A stretch of 64,000 bases of DNA from Flavobacterium bernardetii (GTDB lineage: Bacteria > Bacteroidota > Bacteroidia > Flavobacteriales > Flavobacteriaceae): NCBI RefSeq assembly GCF_011305415.1, contig NZ_JAANOQ010000001.1:248001-312000 (forward strand), written 5' to 3'. Below, piece after piece: positions 1-8,589 of the stretch. A model generated the notes under the pieces. It was not told where the DNA came from, did not search any database, and saw only the letters and a list, made by a program, of their open reading frames with translations. Position 1 is the stretch's first letter. The number at the start of each line of letters is the position of its first letter. The translations under genes were made by a program, and so were the position numbers.

Positions 1-42
1 CTCAACTCTCATTTAACAAAAGTATAAAGTTTTGTTAAAAAA

Positions 43-1779
43 TTAATTTTTTGATTTTCTCACTTCCGTGTTAATAATCTCTTTTCCATTTACTTTAACA
101 GAAACTTTTTCAATACTATCGTTTTCAATTTTAGTAGTTTCCACTCTATTATCTCCAATTATTTCTCCAGAAACATTTTCAATATGAGTTTCTTCGTCCT
201 CATTATCCGTGTCAATTGGACAATCTAAACATTTTAGCTCATTTTCAGTAACTTTGTATCTGAAGCCTTCTGGTCCGTATCCGTAATCATAATCAGAGTT
301 ATGTCCGCTTAAATATCTTTCAACATTTTTGTTTGGATAATATACCATTCCTTCAGGCATGTATAAGTAAATATCTACTTCTTGACCTCTAAATTTATTT
401 TCAACATCCGTTAAGAAATAATTATCTAAAAGCAATTGTTTACCCACAAATTTGAAGTTGTATTTGATTTTTTCCGCTCTTTTATTTGCTTCATCGAAAT
501 TTTTACCTTGAGCCGTTTTTTCTACAATAACATAAGGTTGTTTTTTATCTGTATATTTTAAATGAAAGTTTACATTGTTAGAGTAAATTATATCATGTTT
601 CGCTGAATCTTGAGTAATTCTTAAACCTGAATTGTCATGATTACTTTTTGAGAAGAAATCATTAGTTGCAAATTTAACTTCAAGTGTGTCAGTTGCTACA
701 ATTGGAAGTAATTCTTTTTTAGAAACTTTTCCATCATGACTTATTTCCGTTGCATAATTTGCACCTACAAATCCTAAAGCCACGATTGAAAATAACCAAA
801 GTGCCAATAAAGTGTATTTTGCATAATTTCCAATTGATTTGGTGTTCGGAATTAATAATCTTAAACCAACTAATACAAAGAAAAATAATGGAATTCCTAT
901 TGTAAATAATACAAATAAGCCTTGTGCCCAAAGTGGAATATCAAAATTAAATGGTGTATGAAAATTGTCATGTAACATTATTTCTGGTAATGTTGACGTA
1001 AATAATAAAACGATTGATCCGATTACTACTCCTAAAAATGAAACTGTTGCGAAAAGTAAGATAAAAAATCCAAGTACTTTTCCGAAAGCTTTGAATAAGG
1101 TTACAATAATGTCACTTAATGTAGAACCTACTCTTTCTGCTCCATATTTCGCATTGGCAGCAATCTTGTCGTGATCTAAGTTGGAGAATTTATCTGAAAT
1201 TTCACTAAACCCTTCTTTTACTTTTTTCTCAATATTTGAAATTGTAATCGGCTCTCCTCTCATTTCTAATTTTTGAGAAGTTGTAATAGCTTCAGGTACT
1301 AAAATCCATAAGATTAAATACAACACTAAACCAGTTCCAAATCCGAAGAATAAGATCACCATTATTATTCTTAACCATAATGGATCTACTCCAAAATAAT
1401 GACCTAATCCAGACATAACACCACCTAATAAAGAATTTTCTTTATCTCTGTATAATTTCTTAGTTGAAGCACCTGAGTTAGAATAACTTGAATAATATTC
1501 GTTTTTTGGAGTTTCGTCTTCAATTTTATAGTCTTCAGGTTGTCCCATAATAGCAATAACATCGTCTACTTCTTTCAAACCAATTACTTGTTTCGTAGTC
1601 CCTAGTTTTTCTGTAAAAATTTCAGAAATTCTACTTTCTATATCCTTAATAATTTCTTCTCTACCGTCTGGAGACAATGATCTTCTAACCGCATCAAAGT
1701 AATTGCTTAATTTTTTAAAGGCATCTTCATCTATATGAAAAAAATATCCTCCTAAATTTATACTTGTTGTTTTGTTCAT
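43..1779 (-). CDS. PspC-domain membrane protein
   Basis: This 578-residue inner-membrane protein probably takes part in envelope stress signalling. Residues 12-88 form a helical N-terminal region with regular acidic/basic heptads (FDAVRRSLSPDGREEII). Residues about 105-165 are a PspC domain (SLLGGVMSGLGHYFGVDPLWLR, then a hydrophobic stretch). Three further hydrophobic segments lie around residues 230-260, 285-310 and 325-345. A hydrophilic C-terminal domain of about 220 residues follows, likely outside the cytoplasm. The gene lies 6 bp downstream of a PadR regulator and is probably co-transcribed with it. PadR-PspC pairing is common in flavobacteria. The family is clear; the signal it senses is not visible. 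Confidence 0.85.
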   Translation of the reverse strand: MNKTTSINLGGYFFHIDEDAFKKLSNYFDAVRRSLSPDGREEIIKDIESRISEIFTEKLGTTKQVIGLKEVDDVIAIMGQPEDYKIEDETPKNEYYSSYSNSGASTKKLYRDKENSLLGGVMSGLGHYFGVDPLWLRIIMVILFFGFGTGLVLYLILWILVPEAITTSQKLEMRGEPITISNIEKKVKEGFSEISDKFSNLDHDKIAANAKYGAERVGSTLSDIIVTLFKAFGKVLGFFILLFATVSFLGVVIGSIVLLFTSTLPEIMLHDNFHTPFNFDIPLWAQGLFVLFTIGIPLFFFVLVGLRLLIPNTKSIGNYAKYTLLALWLFSIVALGFVGANYATEISHDGKVSKKELLPIVATDTLEVKFATNDFFSKSNHDNSGLRITQDSAKHDIIYSNNVNFHLKYTDKKQPYVIVEKTAQGKNFDEANKRAEKIKYNFKFVGKQLLLDNYFLTDVENKFRGQEVDIYLYMPEGMVYYPNKNVERYLSGHNSDYDYGYGPEGFRYKVTENELKCLDCPIDTDNEDEETHIENVSGEIIGDNRVETTKIENDSIEKVSVKVNGKEIINTEVRKSKN

Positions 1780-1785
1780 GACCTG

Positions 1786-2115
1786 TTAGTTTTGATTAGT
1801 TATTGTGTTTACAGCACCAGATAATTCGCTCCAAGTGTTGTTTAATTCTTTTAAAAATTCTTTCCCTTCATCTGTTAAACCATAATATTTTCTTGGTGGT
1901 CCAGAAGTTGATTCTTCCCAACGATAATTTAATAAGTTATCGTTTTTTAATCTTGTTAGTAAAGGATAAACCGTTCCTTCAACTACAAGCAATTTAGCGG
2001 TTTTTAAAGTGTCTAAAATTTCAGATGTGTAAGCGTCTTTTTCTTTTAATACAGATAAGATGCAGAACTCTAAAACACCTTTACGCATTTGTGCTTTTGT
2101 GTTTTCAATGTTCAT
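1786..2115 (-). CDS. PadR family transcriptional regulator
   Basis: This is a 109-residue winged-helix repressor. The N-terminal half matches the PadR pattern (RKGVLEFCILSVL, then YTSEILDTL, then VVEGTVYPLLTRL), and residues 65-85 carry the wing (SGPPRKYYGLTDEGKEFL). Length is normal for the short PadR subfamily, which dimerises through a C-terminal helix. It is first in an operon with the PspC gene. The upstream region holds ATAGTACTAT-type dyads around a minus-7 element, so autoregulation is likely but inferred. Confidence 0.93.
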   Translation of the reverse strand: MNIENTKAQMRKGVLEFCILSVLKEKDAYTSEILDTLKTAKLLVVEGTVYPLLTRLKNDNLLNYRWEESTSGPPRKYYGLTDEGKEFLKELNNTWSELSGAVNTITNQN

Positions 2116-2197
2116 TTGTTGCTCATTTTTTTGTTAGTCCTGAAAACGTCAGGATTTCGTTTTTTGATTTGATGATTGAAACTTGATGATTTGAAAA

Positions 2198-2272
2198 TAG
2201 TACTATAGTAAGTATGTTATTTTCTTATGCAAATATATATCTAAAAGCAGTTACCTTGTATCGCATAGTACT
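2198..2272 (-). promoter_or_regulatory. padR-pspC promoter with repeated ATAGTA operators
   Basis: On the minus strand a TATATTTG minus-7 element lies at 2230-2237. A perfect palindrome ATAGTACTAT lies at 2198-2207, downstream of the predicted start point. A matching ATAGTACT half-palindrome lies at 2265-2272, upstream of the promoter. A third ATAGTA copy is at 2316-2321 before the divergent gene. PadR proteins usually repress their own gene through dyads, so these are the likely operators (inference). Confidence 0.5.
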
Positions 2273-2355
2273 GATATTTAACATTTTTTTAACATTTAAA
2301 ATTTATTATGAATGCATAGTATTTTTTGTTATTTTTACAAAAAATATAAGTAATT

Positions 2356-2817
2356 ATGGAGTTCACACCGATTAAACTAAACACTTTTACGTTTTTTAAA
2401 TTACCTTCTGCTTTTTGGAGTGGCGTGAGAGTAAAGTCAATTTCACCTGAAATATGTCAAACAACAGTTAAACATGGTTGGTTCAATCAGAATCCTTTTA
2501 AATCCATGTATTTTGCGGTTCAAGCAATGGCTGCGGAGTTTACCACTGGAGCTTTAGTGATGTATCGTATCAAAGAAAGTGGAAAAGACATTTCTATGTT
2601 AGTGGCTCAAAACAAAGCAGTTTTTACAAAAAAGGCTACTGGAAGAATCACTTTCACTTGTAATCAAGGGGATTTAATTGCAGAAGTGATTCAAAAAGCT
2701 ATTGATACAAATGAAGGACAAACAGTTTGGTTAACATCTATTGGCGTAAATGAAAAAGGGGAACAAGTATCAGAAATGCAATTTGAATGGACGTTAAAAG
2801 CGAGAGTTAGAAAATAA
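2356..2817 (+). CDS. DUF4442 hotdog-fold (thioesterase-like) protein
   Basis: This 153-residue protein resembles the DUF4442 / PaaI-like hotdog family. The pattern is an N-terminal helix (FFKLPSAFWSGVRV), a central helix with NPFKSMYFAVQAMAAEFTTGAL in the hotdog helix position, and four to five C-terminal strands. Such proteins are predicted acyl-CoA thioesterases, but family members lacking the classic acidic catalytic residue may only bind acyl chains. It is a single-gene unit divergent from padR. Family assignment is fairly sure; substrate is unknown. Confidence 0.7.
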   Translation: MEFTPIKLNTFTFFKLPSAFWSGVRVKSISPEICQTTVKHGWFNQNPFKSMYFAVQAMAAEFTTGALVMYRIKESGKDISMLVAQNKAVFTKKATGRITFTCNQGDLIAEVIQKAIDTNEGQTVWLTSIGVNEKGEQVSEMQFEWTLKARVRK

Positions 2818-2823
2818 ACATTT

Positions 2824-2883
2824 GTTAATGTAAGTTAATCTTAGTTAATGTTTATTGTTAACAGTCAGCATGTTGTAAATTTG
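2824..2883 (+). promoter_or_regulatory. Promoter with three 10-bp-phased GTTAAT repeats
   Basis: TAAATTTG at 2876-2883 is a Bacteroidota minus-7 element, with TTG at 2855-2857 giving an 18-bp spacer. Immediately upstream, GTTAAT occurs at 2824, 2834 and 2844, exactly one helical turn apart. This suggests a cooperative binding site on one DNA face. The regulator is unknown. The gene served is the SDR oxidoreductase at 2903. Confidence 0.55.
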
Positions 2884-2902
2884 TATACTAAATCTTATAG
2901 AA

Positions 2903-3808
2903 ATGAACGTATTAATAACAGGTGCTACTGGATTGGTAGGTAATAAACTAGTTGCCTTGCTTCATACAGACAATCATGTAATACATTACTTATCTACTTC
3001 TAAATCGAAATTAAAAGACAATCTTAATTACAAAGGCTTTTATTGGAATCCATCTACGGGTGAAATTGATACCAAAGCATTTGAAGATGTTTCCGTAATT
3101 ATACATTTAGCCGGAGCTTCTATTTCAAAAAAATGGACAAAAGCCTACAAAAAAGAAATTATTGAAAGTCGAGTAGAAGGTGCGAATTTAATTTTCGAAA
3201 CGCTTAAAAATATTCCAAATAAAGTAGAACGATTTATTTCGGCTTCTGCAGTTGGTATTTATCCAAACGATTTAAATTATGTGTATCATGAAAACAATAC
3301 ACAAATTGACCAATCGTTTTTAGGTGAAGTTACAGAACTATGGGAACAAAGTGCCAATCAATTTAGAAATTTATCAATTAAGGTTTCAATTGTCAGAATT
3401 GGTGTTGTTTTTGCAAAAGAATCTGGCGCACTAGTTGAAATGACTAAACCGGTAAGATATGGTTTTGGAGCTGTTTTGTCATCTGGAAAACAATATGTTT
3501 CTTGGATTCATGTTGATGATTTGGTTAGTATTTTTAAATTTATTTTAGATACTGATTTAAAAGGTGTTTACAATGCCGTTTCTCCCTATCCAATAAGCAA
3601 TGAAGAATTGACAAAAGCTATCGCCAAAACGATAGAAAAACCTTTGTTTCTGCCAAATGTGCCAAAATTTATGTTGAATTTGATTTTAGGTGAAATGCAT
3701 ATTATTTTAACAAGTAGTCAAAACGTAAGTTGTAGAAAAATATTAGATGCTGGTTTTCAATTTCATTTTGCATCGTTGAATAAATCGTTGCAAAATCTGC
3801 TAAAATAA
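2903..3808 (+). CDS. TIGR01777-family SDR epimerase/oxidoreductase
   Basis: This 301-residue protein is an extended short-chain dehydrogenase of the TIGR01777 (YfcH/SULA-like) family. Residues 1-12 carry the NAD(P)-binding Rossmann motif (ITGATGLVG). The family signature HLAGASI follows near residue 70, and SASAVGIYP near 114-122 supplies the Ser and Tyr of the SDR active site. The C-terminal 50 residues (LPNVPKFMLNLILGE) match the DUF1731 tail. Its physiological substrate is unknown across the family. It stands alone between its own promoter and a strong terminator. Confidence 0.88.
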   Translation: MNVLITGATGLVGNKLVALLHTDNHVIHYLSTSKSKLKDNLNYKGFYWNPSTGEIDTKAFEDVSVIIHLAGASISKKWTKAYKKEIIESRVEGANLIFETLKNIPNKVERFISASAVGIYPNDLNYVYHENNTQIDQSFLGEVTELWEQSANQFRNLSIKVSIVRIGVVFAKESGALVEMTKPVRYGFGAVLSSGKQYVSWIHVDDLVSIFKFILDTDLKGVYNAVSPYPISNEELTKAIAKTIEKPLFLPNVPKFMLNLILGEMHIILTSSQNVSCRKILDAGFQFHFASLNKSLQNLLK

Positions 3809-3828
3809 TAGTAAAATAGGCTAAAATA

Positions 3829-3864
3829 AAAAAGTGTTACGTTTCATTTAACGTAACACTTTTT
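3829..3864 (+). terminator. Rho-independent terminator
   Basis: A perfect stem (AAAGTGTTACGTT paired with its complement, 3831-3843 and 3850-3862) is followed by a T run. It ends transcription of the SDR gene. Confidence 0.85.
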
Positions 3865-3991
3865 AGTTATATAATTTAAGATGAAATAAATTATGATTTA
3901 CTTCTCCAAATTTATGTAATTGATTTAGAAGAAACTCTTAAAGAAATATTAAAATTTCTTCCAAAACGCCTTAAATTAAAAAATAATATAC

Positions 3992-4032
3992 TGACAATGT
4001 GTCATAAATTAAAGAATGGCAACACTTTTGCA
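3992..4032 (+). promoter_or_regulatory. Sigma-54-like promoter with upstream dyad for grpE-dnaJ
   Basis: TGGCAACACTTTTGCA at 4017-4032 matches the minus-24/minus-12 consensus TGGCAC-N5-TTGCA with one mismatch and the required GG-N10-GC spacing. A perfect dyad TGACA-ATG-TGTCA lies just upstream at 3992-4004 and could bind an activator. The predicted start point is about 20 bp before the grpE ATG. No TAnnTTTG element competes in this interval. The match is seen; sigma-54 use is inferred. Confidence 0.6.
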
Positions 4033-4061
4033 ATCTCAATTTGAAAATAAAATATACAATC

Positions 4062-4598
4062 ATGAGTCAAGAAAATACTGAAAACATCGAAAAGGAAATC
4101 ATTCAGGATGAAAATGTGGTAGAAAACCAAGATGTTCAAGAAAATAATGAACCAGAAGTGTCAGTTGAAGAGCAATTGCAAGAACAAAAAGATAAATTCA
4201 TAAGACTTTACGCAGAATTTGAAAATTACAAAAAAAGAACTTCAAAAGAACGTGTTGAATTGTTTAAAACAGCTGGACAAGAAATTTTACAATCTATGTT
4301 ACCAGTATTAGATGATTTCGATAGAGCTTGGGCTCAAGTGTCTCAATCAGAAGATGAAGCTTTGGTAAAAGGAGTAGAATTAATTCATGAAAAATTAAAA
4401 TCAACTTTAATGTCAAAAGGATTAGAAGTTGTTGAAATAAAAGCAGGTGATGCATTTGATGCAGATTTTGCTGAAGCTATTACTCAAATTCCAGCTCCAA
4501 CTCCTAAATTAAAAGGGAAAATTGTTGATGTAATTGAAAAAGGTTACAAATTAGGAGACAAAATTATTCGTTTTCCAAAAGTAATCTTAGGTAATTAA
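4062..4598 (+). CDS. grpE: Nucleotide exchange factor GrpE
   Basis: This is a 178-residue co-chaperone that releases ADP from DnaK. An acidic N-terminal tail (about 40 residues) precedes a long helix (EQLQEQKDKFIRLYAEFENYKKRT) and the C-terminal beta domain with the conserved ending YKLGDKIIRFPKVIL. I place the start at ATG 4062; an upstream in-frame TTG at 4041 falls at the predicted transcription start and is unlikely. It is followed by dnaJ, 75 bp downstream. dnaK is not in the window. The promoter looks sigma-54 type. Confidence 0.96.
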   Translation: MSQENTENIEKEIIQDENVVENQDVQENNEPEVSVEEQLQEQKDKFIRLYAEFENYKKRTSKERVELFKTAGQEILQSMLPVLDDFDRAWAQVSQSEDEALVKGVELIHEKLKSTLMSKGLEVVEIKAGDAFDADFAEAITQIPAPTPKLKGKIVDVIEKGYKLGDKIIRFPKVILGN

Positions 4599-4601
4599 TT
4601 T

Positions 4602-4670
4602 TGTTTCAAGTTTTAAGTTTCAAGTTTGGCATAACCTGAAACAAAAATAACTTGAAACCTGAAACTAAAA
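4602..4670. repeat. Imperfect TTTCAAG/CTTGAAA inverted repeat between grpE and dnaJ
   Basis: The gap is filled by copies of TTTCAAGTTT on the left and ACTTGAAACCTGAAAC on the right, which can fold into an extended imperfect hairpin. Similar short CTTGAAAC-type tracts occur before the permease gene (7140-7172). It could attenuate dnaJ relative to grpE, or be an inert intergenic repeat. Confidence 0.45.
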
Positions 4671-4673
4671 AAA

Positions 4674-5789
4674 ATGAGTAAAAAAGATTTTTACGAAGTA
4701 TTAGGAATAGCAAGAAATGCTTCTCCTGAAGAAATAAAAAAAGCTTACCGAAAAAAAGCAATTAAATATCATCCAGATAAAAATCCGGGTGATGAAACTG
4801 CTGAAGAAAACTTTAAAACCTGTGCAGAAGCCTATGAAGTTTTAAGTGATCCAAATAAAAAAGCTAAATACGACCAATATGGTCACCAAGCCTTTGATGG
4901 TAATGGTGGTTTTGGCGGTGGGCATCACATGAATATGGATGATATTTTCAGTCAATTTGGAGATATTTTCGGTGGTGGTTTCGGCGGATTTGGCGGAGGC
5001 GGAGGCGGAGGTCAACGCAGAATGAAAGGAAGTAATTTGCGAATTAAAGTAAAACTTACTTTAGAAGAAATTGCCAATGGTGTTGAGAAAAAAGTAAAAG
5101 TTAAACGTAAAGTTCAAGCAGCTAGTGTAACTTATAGAACGTGTTCTACATGTAATGGTCAAGGTCAAGTAATGCGTGTGACAAACACTATTTTAGGTCG
5201 TATGCAAACTGCAGCAACTTGTCCTAATTGTGGTGGAGCAGGTCAAATGATTGACAGTAAACCTGCCAATGCTGATAGTCAAGGTTTTATTACAGATGAC
5301 GATACCGTTTCAATTAAAATTCCTGCTGGAGTTGTTGATGGTATGCAATTGAAAGTTTCTGGAAAAGGAAACGATGCGCCAGGAAAAAACAGTATTCCAG
5401 GAGATTTAATTGTAGCTATTGAAGAAATTGAACATGAGTTTTTAAAGCGTGAAGGTGAAAATTTACATTACGATTTATATGTGAGTTTCCCAGAAGCTGC
5501 TTTAGGAATTTCAAAAGAAATAGAAACTGTTTCAGGAAAAGTTCGTATTAAATTAGAAGAAGGTATCCAATCTGGAAAAATTCTTCGATTAAAAGGAAAA
5601 GGAATTCCAAGTTTAAATAGTTACGGAAATGGTGACTTACTAGTTCACGTAAATGTTTGGACACCTAAAACCTTAAACAAAGAACAAAAACAATTTTTCG
5701 AAAAAATGATTGAAGACGAAAACTTTATTCCAAATCCGGAAAAGTCAGATAAATCATTTTTTGAAAAAGTGAAAGATATGTTCTCATAA
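4674..5789 (+). CDS. dnaJ: Molecular chaperone DnaJ (two-motif zinc finger)
   Basis: This 371-residue Hsp40 delivers clients to DnaK. Residues 5-70 are the J domain with the HPD motif (YHPDKNPGD). A Gly/Phe-rich linker spans about 75-115. The zinc-finger region has only two CxxCxGxG motifs (CSTCNGQG and CPNCGGAG) instead of the four of classical DnaJ, which suggests a single zinc site. The C-terminal substrate-binding and dimerisation domains are complete. From memory, the reduced zinc finger also occurs in other Flavobacteriaceae. It is downstream of grpE. Confidence 0.95.
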   Translation: MSKKDFYEVLGIARNASPEEIKKAYRKKAIKYHPDKNPGDETAEENFKTCAEAYEVLSDPNKKAKYDQYGHQAFDGNGGFGGGHHMNMDDIFSQFGDIFGGGFGGFGGGGGGGQRRMKGSNLRIKVKLTLEEIANGVEKKVKVKRKVQAASVTYRTCSTCNGQGQVMRVTNTILGRMQTAATCPNCGGAGQMIDSKPANADSQGFITDDDTVSIKIPAGVVDGMQLKVSGKGNDAPGKNSIPGDLIVAIEEIEHEFLKREGENLHYDLYVSFPEAALGISKEIETVSGKVRIKLEEGIQSGKILRLKGKGIPSLNSYGNGDLLVHVNVWTPKTLNKEQKQFFEKMIEDENFIPNPEKSDKSFFEKVKDMFS

Positions 5790-5858
5790 ATAAAAAATAT
5801 TTCATACATTTGATATTCAGTTTTTTAAGGAAACTGAGATCTTTTTCATAGCAATTTT

Positions 5859-5900
5859 TCCCATCCTAATTTTTTAAAGTAAGGATGGGATTTATTTTTT
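5859..5900 (+). terminator. Rho-independent terminator after dnaJ
   Basis: A 9-bp stem TCCCATCCT / AGGATGGGA (5859-5867, 5882-5890) with a T-rich loop is followed by TTTATTTTTT. It would end grpE-dnaJ transcription and also any short RNA begun at the TACATTTG element at 5805-5812. Confidence 0.8.
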
Positions 5901-5904
5901 AGCA

Positions 5905-5912
5905 TATCTTTG
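5905..5912 (+). promoter_or_regulatory. Minus-7 element for the ABC exporter genes
   Basis: TATCTTTG matches the TAnnTTTG consensus and lies just after the dnaJ terminator. It implies a leader of about 165 nt before the ATG at 6084, in which I see no recognisable riboswitch. Confidence 0.5.
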
Positions 5913-6083
5913 TTTGTTACATAATTTCGGAAGTTTTTTTGTAACGAAAAGCCTATATTCTATACTAATTTAGAAATGAGCATTACTTAAATAGGTTATA
6001 AAAAAAACAAATTTTGATATGCGAATTACATATGACCAATAAAGAAAAAATAATATCAACATATTGAAAAGAAATACTATACA

Positions 6084-7001
6084 ATGAATAATATTTTAGA
6101 AGTTAAAAATGTAGTGAAACAATATGGCGATTATACCGCGCTAAATTCCGTTTCATTAAATGTTCCTGAAGGCAGTATTTATGGTTTATTAGGACCAAAT
6201 GGAGCAGGAAAAACCTCATTAATTCGTATCATCAATCAAATTACTTTGCCAGATGCTGGTGAAATTATTTTAAATGGTGAAAAATTAAATCCAAATCACA
6301 TTTCAATGATTGGCTACATGCCAGAAGAACGCGGTTTATATAAATCGATGCGTGTTGGAGAACAATGTTTATACTTGGCTCAACTGAAAGGAATGAGCAA
6401 ACAAGAAGCTAAAAAACAGCTAAAATATTGGTTCGAAAAGTTTGAAATTGAAACGTGGTGGGACAAAAAACTACAAGAACTTTCTAAAGGTATGGCGCAA
6501 AAAGTACAATTTATTGTCACCGTACTTCACAATCCGAAATTATTAATTTTAGACGAACCTTTTTCGGGTTTTGATCCTGTAAATGCGAATTTAATTAAGG
6601 ATGAAATTATCGAATTAAATAAAAAAGGAACGTCGATTATATTTTCTACACACCGAATGGAAAGTGTAGAAGAAATGTGCGATTACATCGCTTTAATTCA
6701 TAAATCGAACAAATTAATCGAAGGAAGATTAGAAGATGTAAAACGCGAATTCAGAACAAATACATTCCAAGTTGGGGTAATGACTCAAAATGTAGAAGGC
6801 TTAATGTATCAGTTGACTCAAAAGTTCACTATCGGGCAAACCGACTTCAAATCATTGAATGACGATTTAAAACTAGAAGTGCAATTAGGAAATCATACTA
6901 CAAATGAATTATTGTCTATTTTATCTCAAAACGGACAAGTAACACATTTCGCAGAAAAAATTCCAAGTGTAAACGATATTTTTATTCAAACTGTTAGTTA
7001 A
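6084..7001 (+). CDS. ABC transporter ATP-binding protein (NatA-like)
   Basis: This 305-residue ATPase is the cytoplasmic half of an ABC-2 type exporter. Walker A is GPNGAGKTS (about 37-45). The signature loop is degenerate (LSKGMAQKV instead of LSGGQ), as is usual in the NatA/DUF4162 group. Walker B is LLILDEPFSGFDP, followed by the switch His in FSTHRMES. The C-terminal 80 residues match the DUF4162 extension. Its partner permease begins 177 bp downstream. Substrate unknown; sodium export or peptide/drug efflux are the family's usual roles. Confidence 0.92.
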   Translation: MNNILEVKNVVKQYGDYTALNSVSLNVPEGSIYGLLGPNGAGKTSLIRIINQITLPDAGEIILNGEKLNPNHISMIGYMPEERGLYKSMRVGEQCLYLAQLKGMSKQEAKKQLKYWFEKFEIETWWDKKLQELSKGMAQKVQFIVTVLHNPKLLILDEPFSGFDPVNANLIKDEIIELNKKGTSIIFSTHRMESVEEMCDYIALIHKSNKLIEGRLEDVKREFRTNTFQVGVMTQNVEGLMYQLTQKFTIGQTDFKSLNDDLKLEVQLGNHTTNELLSILSQNGQVTHFAEKIPSVNDIFIQTVS

Positions 7002-7038
7002 TAACAATTGCAATAGAAAAATCAATATAAATAGATTC

Positions 7039-7110
7039 GTCACTTCGAGTGATTTTTGTTTCTCGTTTTTTGAGAACGAGAAACGAAAATTGTATCGAGA
7101 ACTAAAATAA
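7039..7110. repeat. Intergenic palindromic repeat
   Basis: Between the two ABC genes lie a TCACT-TCG-AGTGA palindrome (7040-7052) and a strong hairpin whose core arms are GTTTCTCGTT (7058-7067) and AACGAGAAAC (7075-7084), extendable to about 16 bp with one G-T pair. It resembles extragenic palindromic repeats scattered in flavobacterial genomes. It has no T tract, so it is not a standard terminator. Confidence 0.6.
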
Positions 7111-7178
7111 ATATAAGTTGCTTTACAATTTTTATAATTTGAAACCAAAACAACTTTAAACTTGAAACAAAAAACATA

Positions 7179-8495
7179 ATGAACAAATTACTATTAATCA
7201 TACAAAGAGAATTTATTGCCAAAGTGCGCAACAAATCTTTTATCGTAATGACTTTTTTAAGTCCACTTATTTTCTTAGGAATGTCGTTTTTAATTGGCTA
7301 TTTATCTAGCATTAATAAAGATGAAGCGACTAAAATTGCGATTTACGACCAAGGTAATATTTTAAAAAGTAGCTTAAAATCGGATAAAGAAACCGCTTAT
7401 ACAGATTTGTCTGCGATGCCTTTCAATGTGGCTAAAGATACAGCAAGTAAAAGCTATGAAGGTTTATTGTTTATTCCAAAAACAGCCACTATTCAGGATT
7501 TAAAATCGAAAGTAGAATTTATTTCAGACGAAAGTGCTAGTGCCGAATTTATAATAAATGTCGAAAATAAAGTAGATTCTATCTTAACTCAAGATAATTT
7601 CAAAACGAATAATTTAGACATTTTTAAAATTGAAAAAGCAAAAGTTGAATCGTCATTAAAATTGAGTAAATATTCTGGAGATGTCAGTTTAAAAGGAATT
7701 AATGAAATTAAAATCGGATTAGGTTTTCTTTTTGGCTATTTAATTATGATGTTCATTATCATTTACGGAAATTTTGTAATGCGAAGTGTTATTGAAGAAA
7801 AAACGAATAGAATTATCGAAATTGTTATTTCATCCGTAAAACCGTTTCAGTTAATGATGGGAAAAATTATTGGAAATTCATTAGCTGGAATTTTACAATT
7901 TACCATTTGGGCCATAGTTGGAACTTCAATTTTCTTTATTGTTTCCACCTTTTTTGGAGGCGAAACCGCTGCAAGTACAATGGCGACAACCAATCCAGAA
8001 GCTGTAAAATTAGCCGCTGAAAATAGTGGTTTAATGGCAAAATTACCTTTGTATTTAGATGAATTAGGAAATCTACCAATAGCAACAATCATCATTTCAT
8101 TTATTTTCTATTTTATTGGTGGTTATTTCTTATACAGTTCATTATACGCCGCTATTGGTGCGGCTGTTGATAACGAAACAGATTCACAACAATTTTTATT
8201 GCCAATTATTATGCCTTTAATGTTGGGCGTTTATATTGGGTTTTTCACTGTTGCCAGTGATCCACACGGAAATATAGCTACGATTTTCTCTATGATTCCA
8301 TTTACTTCACCAATTGTAATGCTAATGCGAATTCCGTTTGGTGTACCAACTTGGCAAATTATTGTTTCATTGGTCATATTATTTGGTACATTTGTTGGTG
8401 TAGTTTGGTTTGCCAGCAAAATTTACCGAGTAGGTATTTTAATGTATGGAAAAAAACCAACTTGGAAAGAATTGTATAAATGGTTGAAATATTAA
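7179..8495 (+). CDS. ABC-2 type transporter permease (NatB-like)
   Basis: This 438-residue membrane subunit pairs with the upstream ATPase. A first transmembrane helix follows the basic N-terminus (residues 22-45). A large extracytoplasmic domain spans about 50-175. Five more helices lie between 180 and 425. The coupling region after the second helix carries the family pattern VMRSVIEEKTNRIIEIVISSV. The start is ATG at 7179. Together the pair forms a bacterial exporter of unknown substrate. Confidence 0.9.
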   Translation: MNKLLLIIQREFIAKVRNKSFIVMTFLSPLIFLGMSFLIGYLSSINKDEATKIAIYDQGNILKSSLKSDKETAYTDLSAMPFNVAKDTASKSYEGLLFIPKTATIQDLKSKVEFISDESASAEFIINVENKVDSILTQDNFKTNNLDIFKIEKAKVESSLKLSKYSGDVSLKGINEIKIGLGFLFGYLIMMFIIIYGNFVMRSVIEEKTNRIIEIVISSVKPFQLMMGKIIGNSLAGILQFTIWAIVGTSIFFIVSTFFGGETAASTMATTNPEAVKLAAENSGLMAKLPLYLDELGNLPIATIIISFIFYFIGGYFLYSSLYAAIGAAVDNETDSQQFLLPIIMPLMLGVYIGFFTVASDPHGNIATIFSMIPFTSPIVMLMRIPFGVPTWQIIVSLVILFGTFVGVVWFASKIYRVGILMYGKKPTWKELYKWLKY

Positions 8496-8496
8496 A

Positions 8497-8586
8497 AATA
8501 GTTTAAAAGGTTTTAGTTTAAAAGTTTAGAAGATATTTCGCAAACCCTTTTAAACTTTTAACCCATTAAACTTTTAACCCAAAAAA
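8497..8586. repeat. AT-rich imperfect inverted repeat
   Basis: Alternating GTTTAAAAG-type words on the left (8502-8530) and CTTTTAAAC-type words on the right (8548-8580) can fold back on each other. The gap between permease and response regulator contains nothing else obvious. A related AACCTTTTAACC-type tract is seen before the ABC-F gene. Confidence 0.5.
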
Positions 8587-8589
8587 CGA

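Noticed and set aside
43..2115. PspC locus as a phage-shock operon with PspA/PspB
   Set aside because: Only a PspC domain is present; no pspA or pspB gene is adjacent, and PadR-PspC pairs are ordinary in this phylum.
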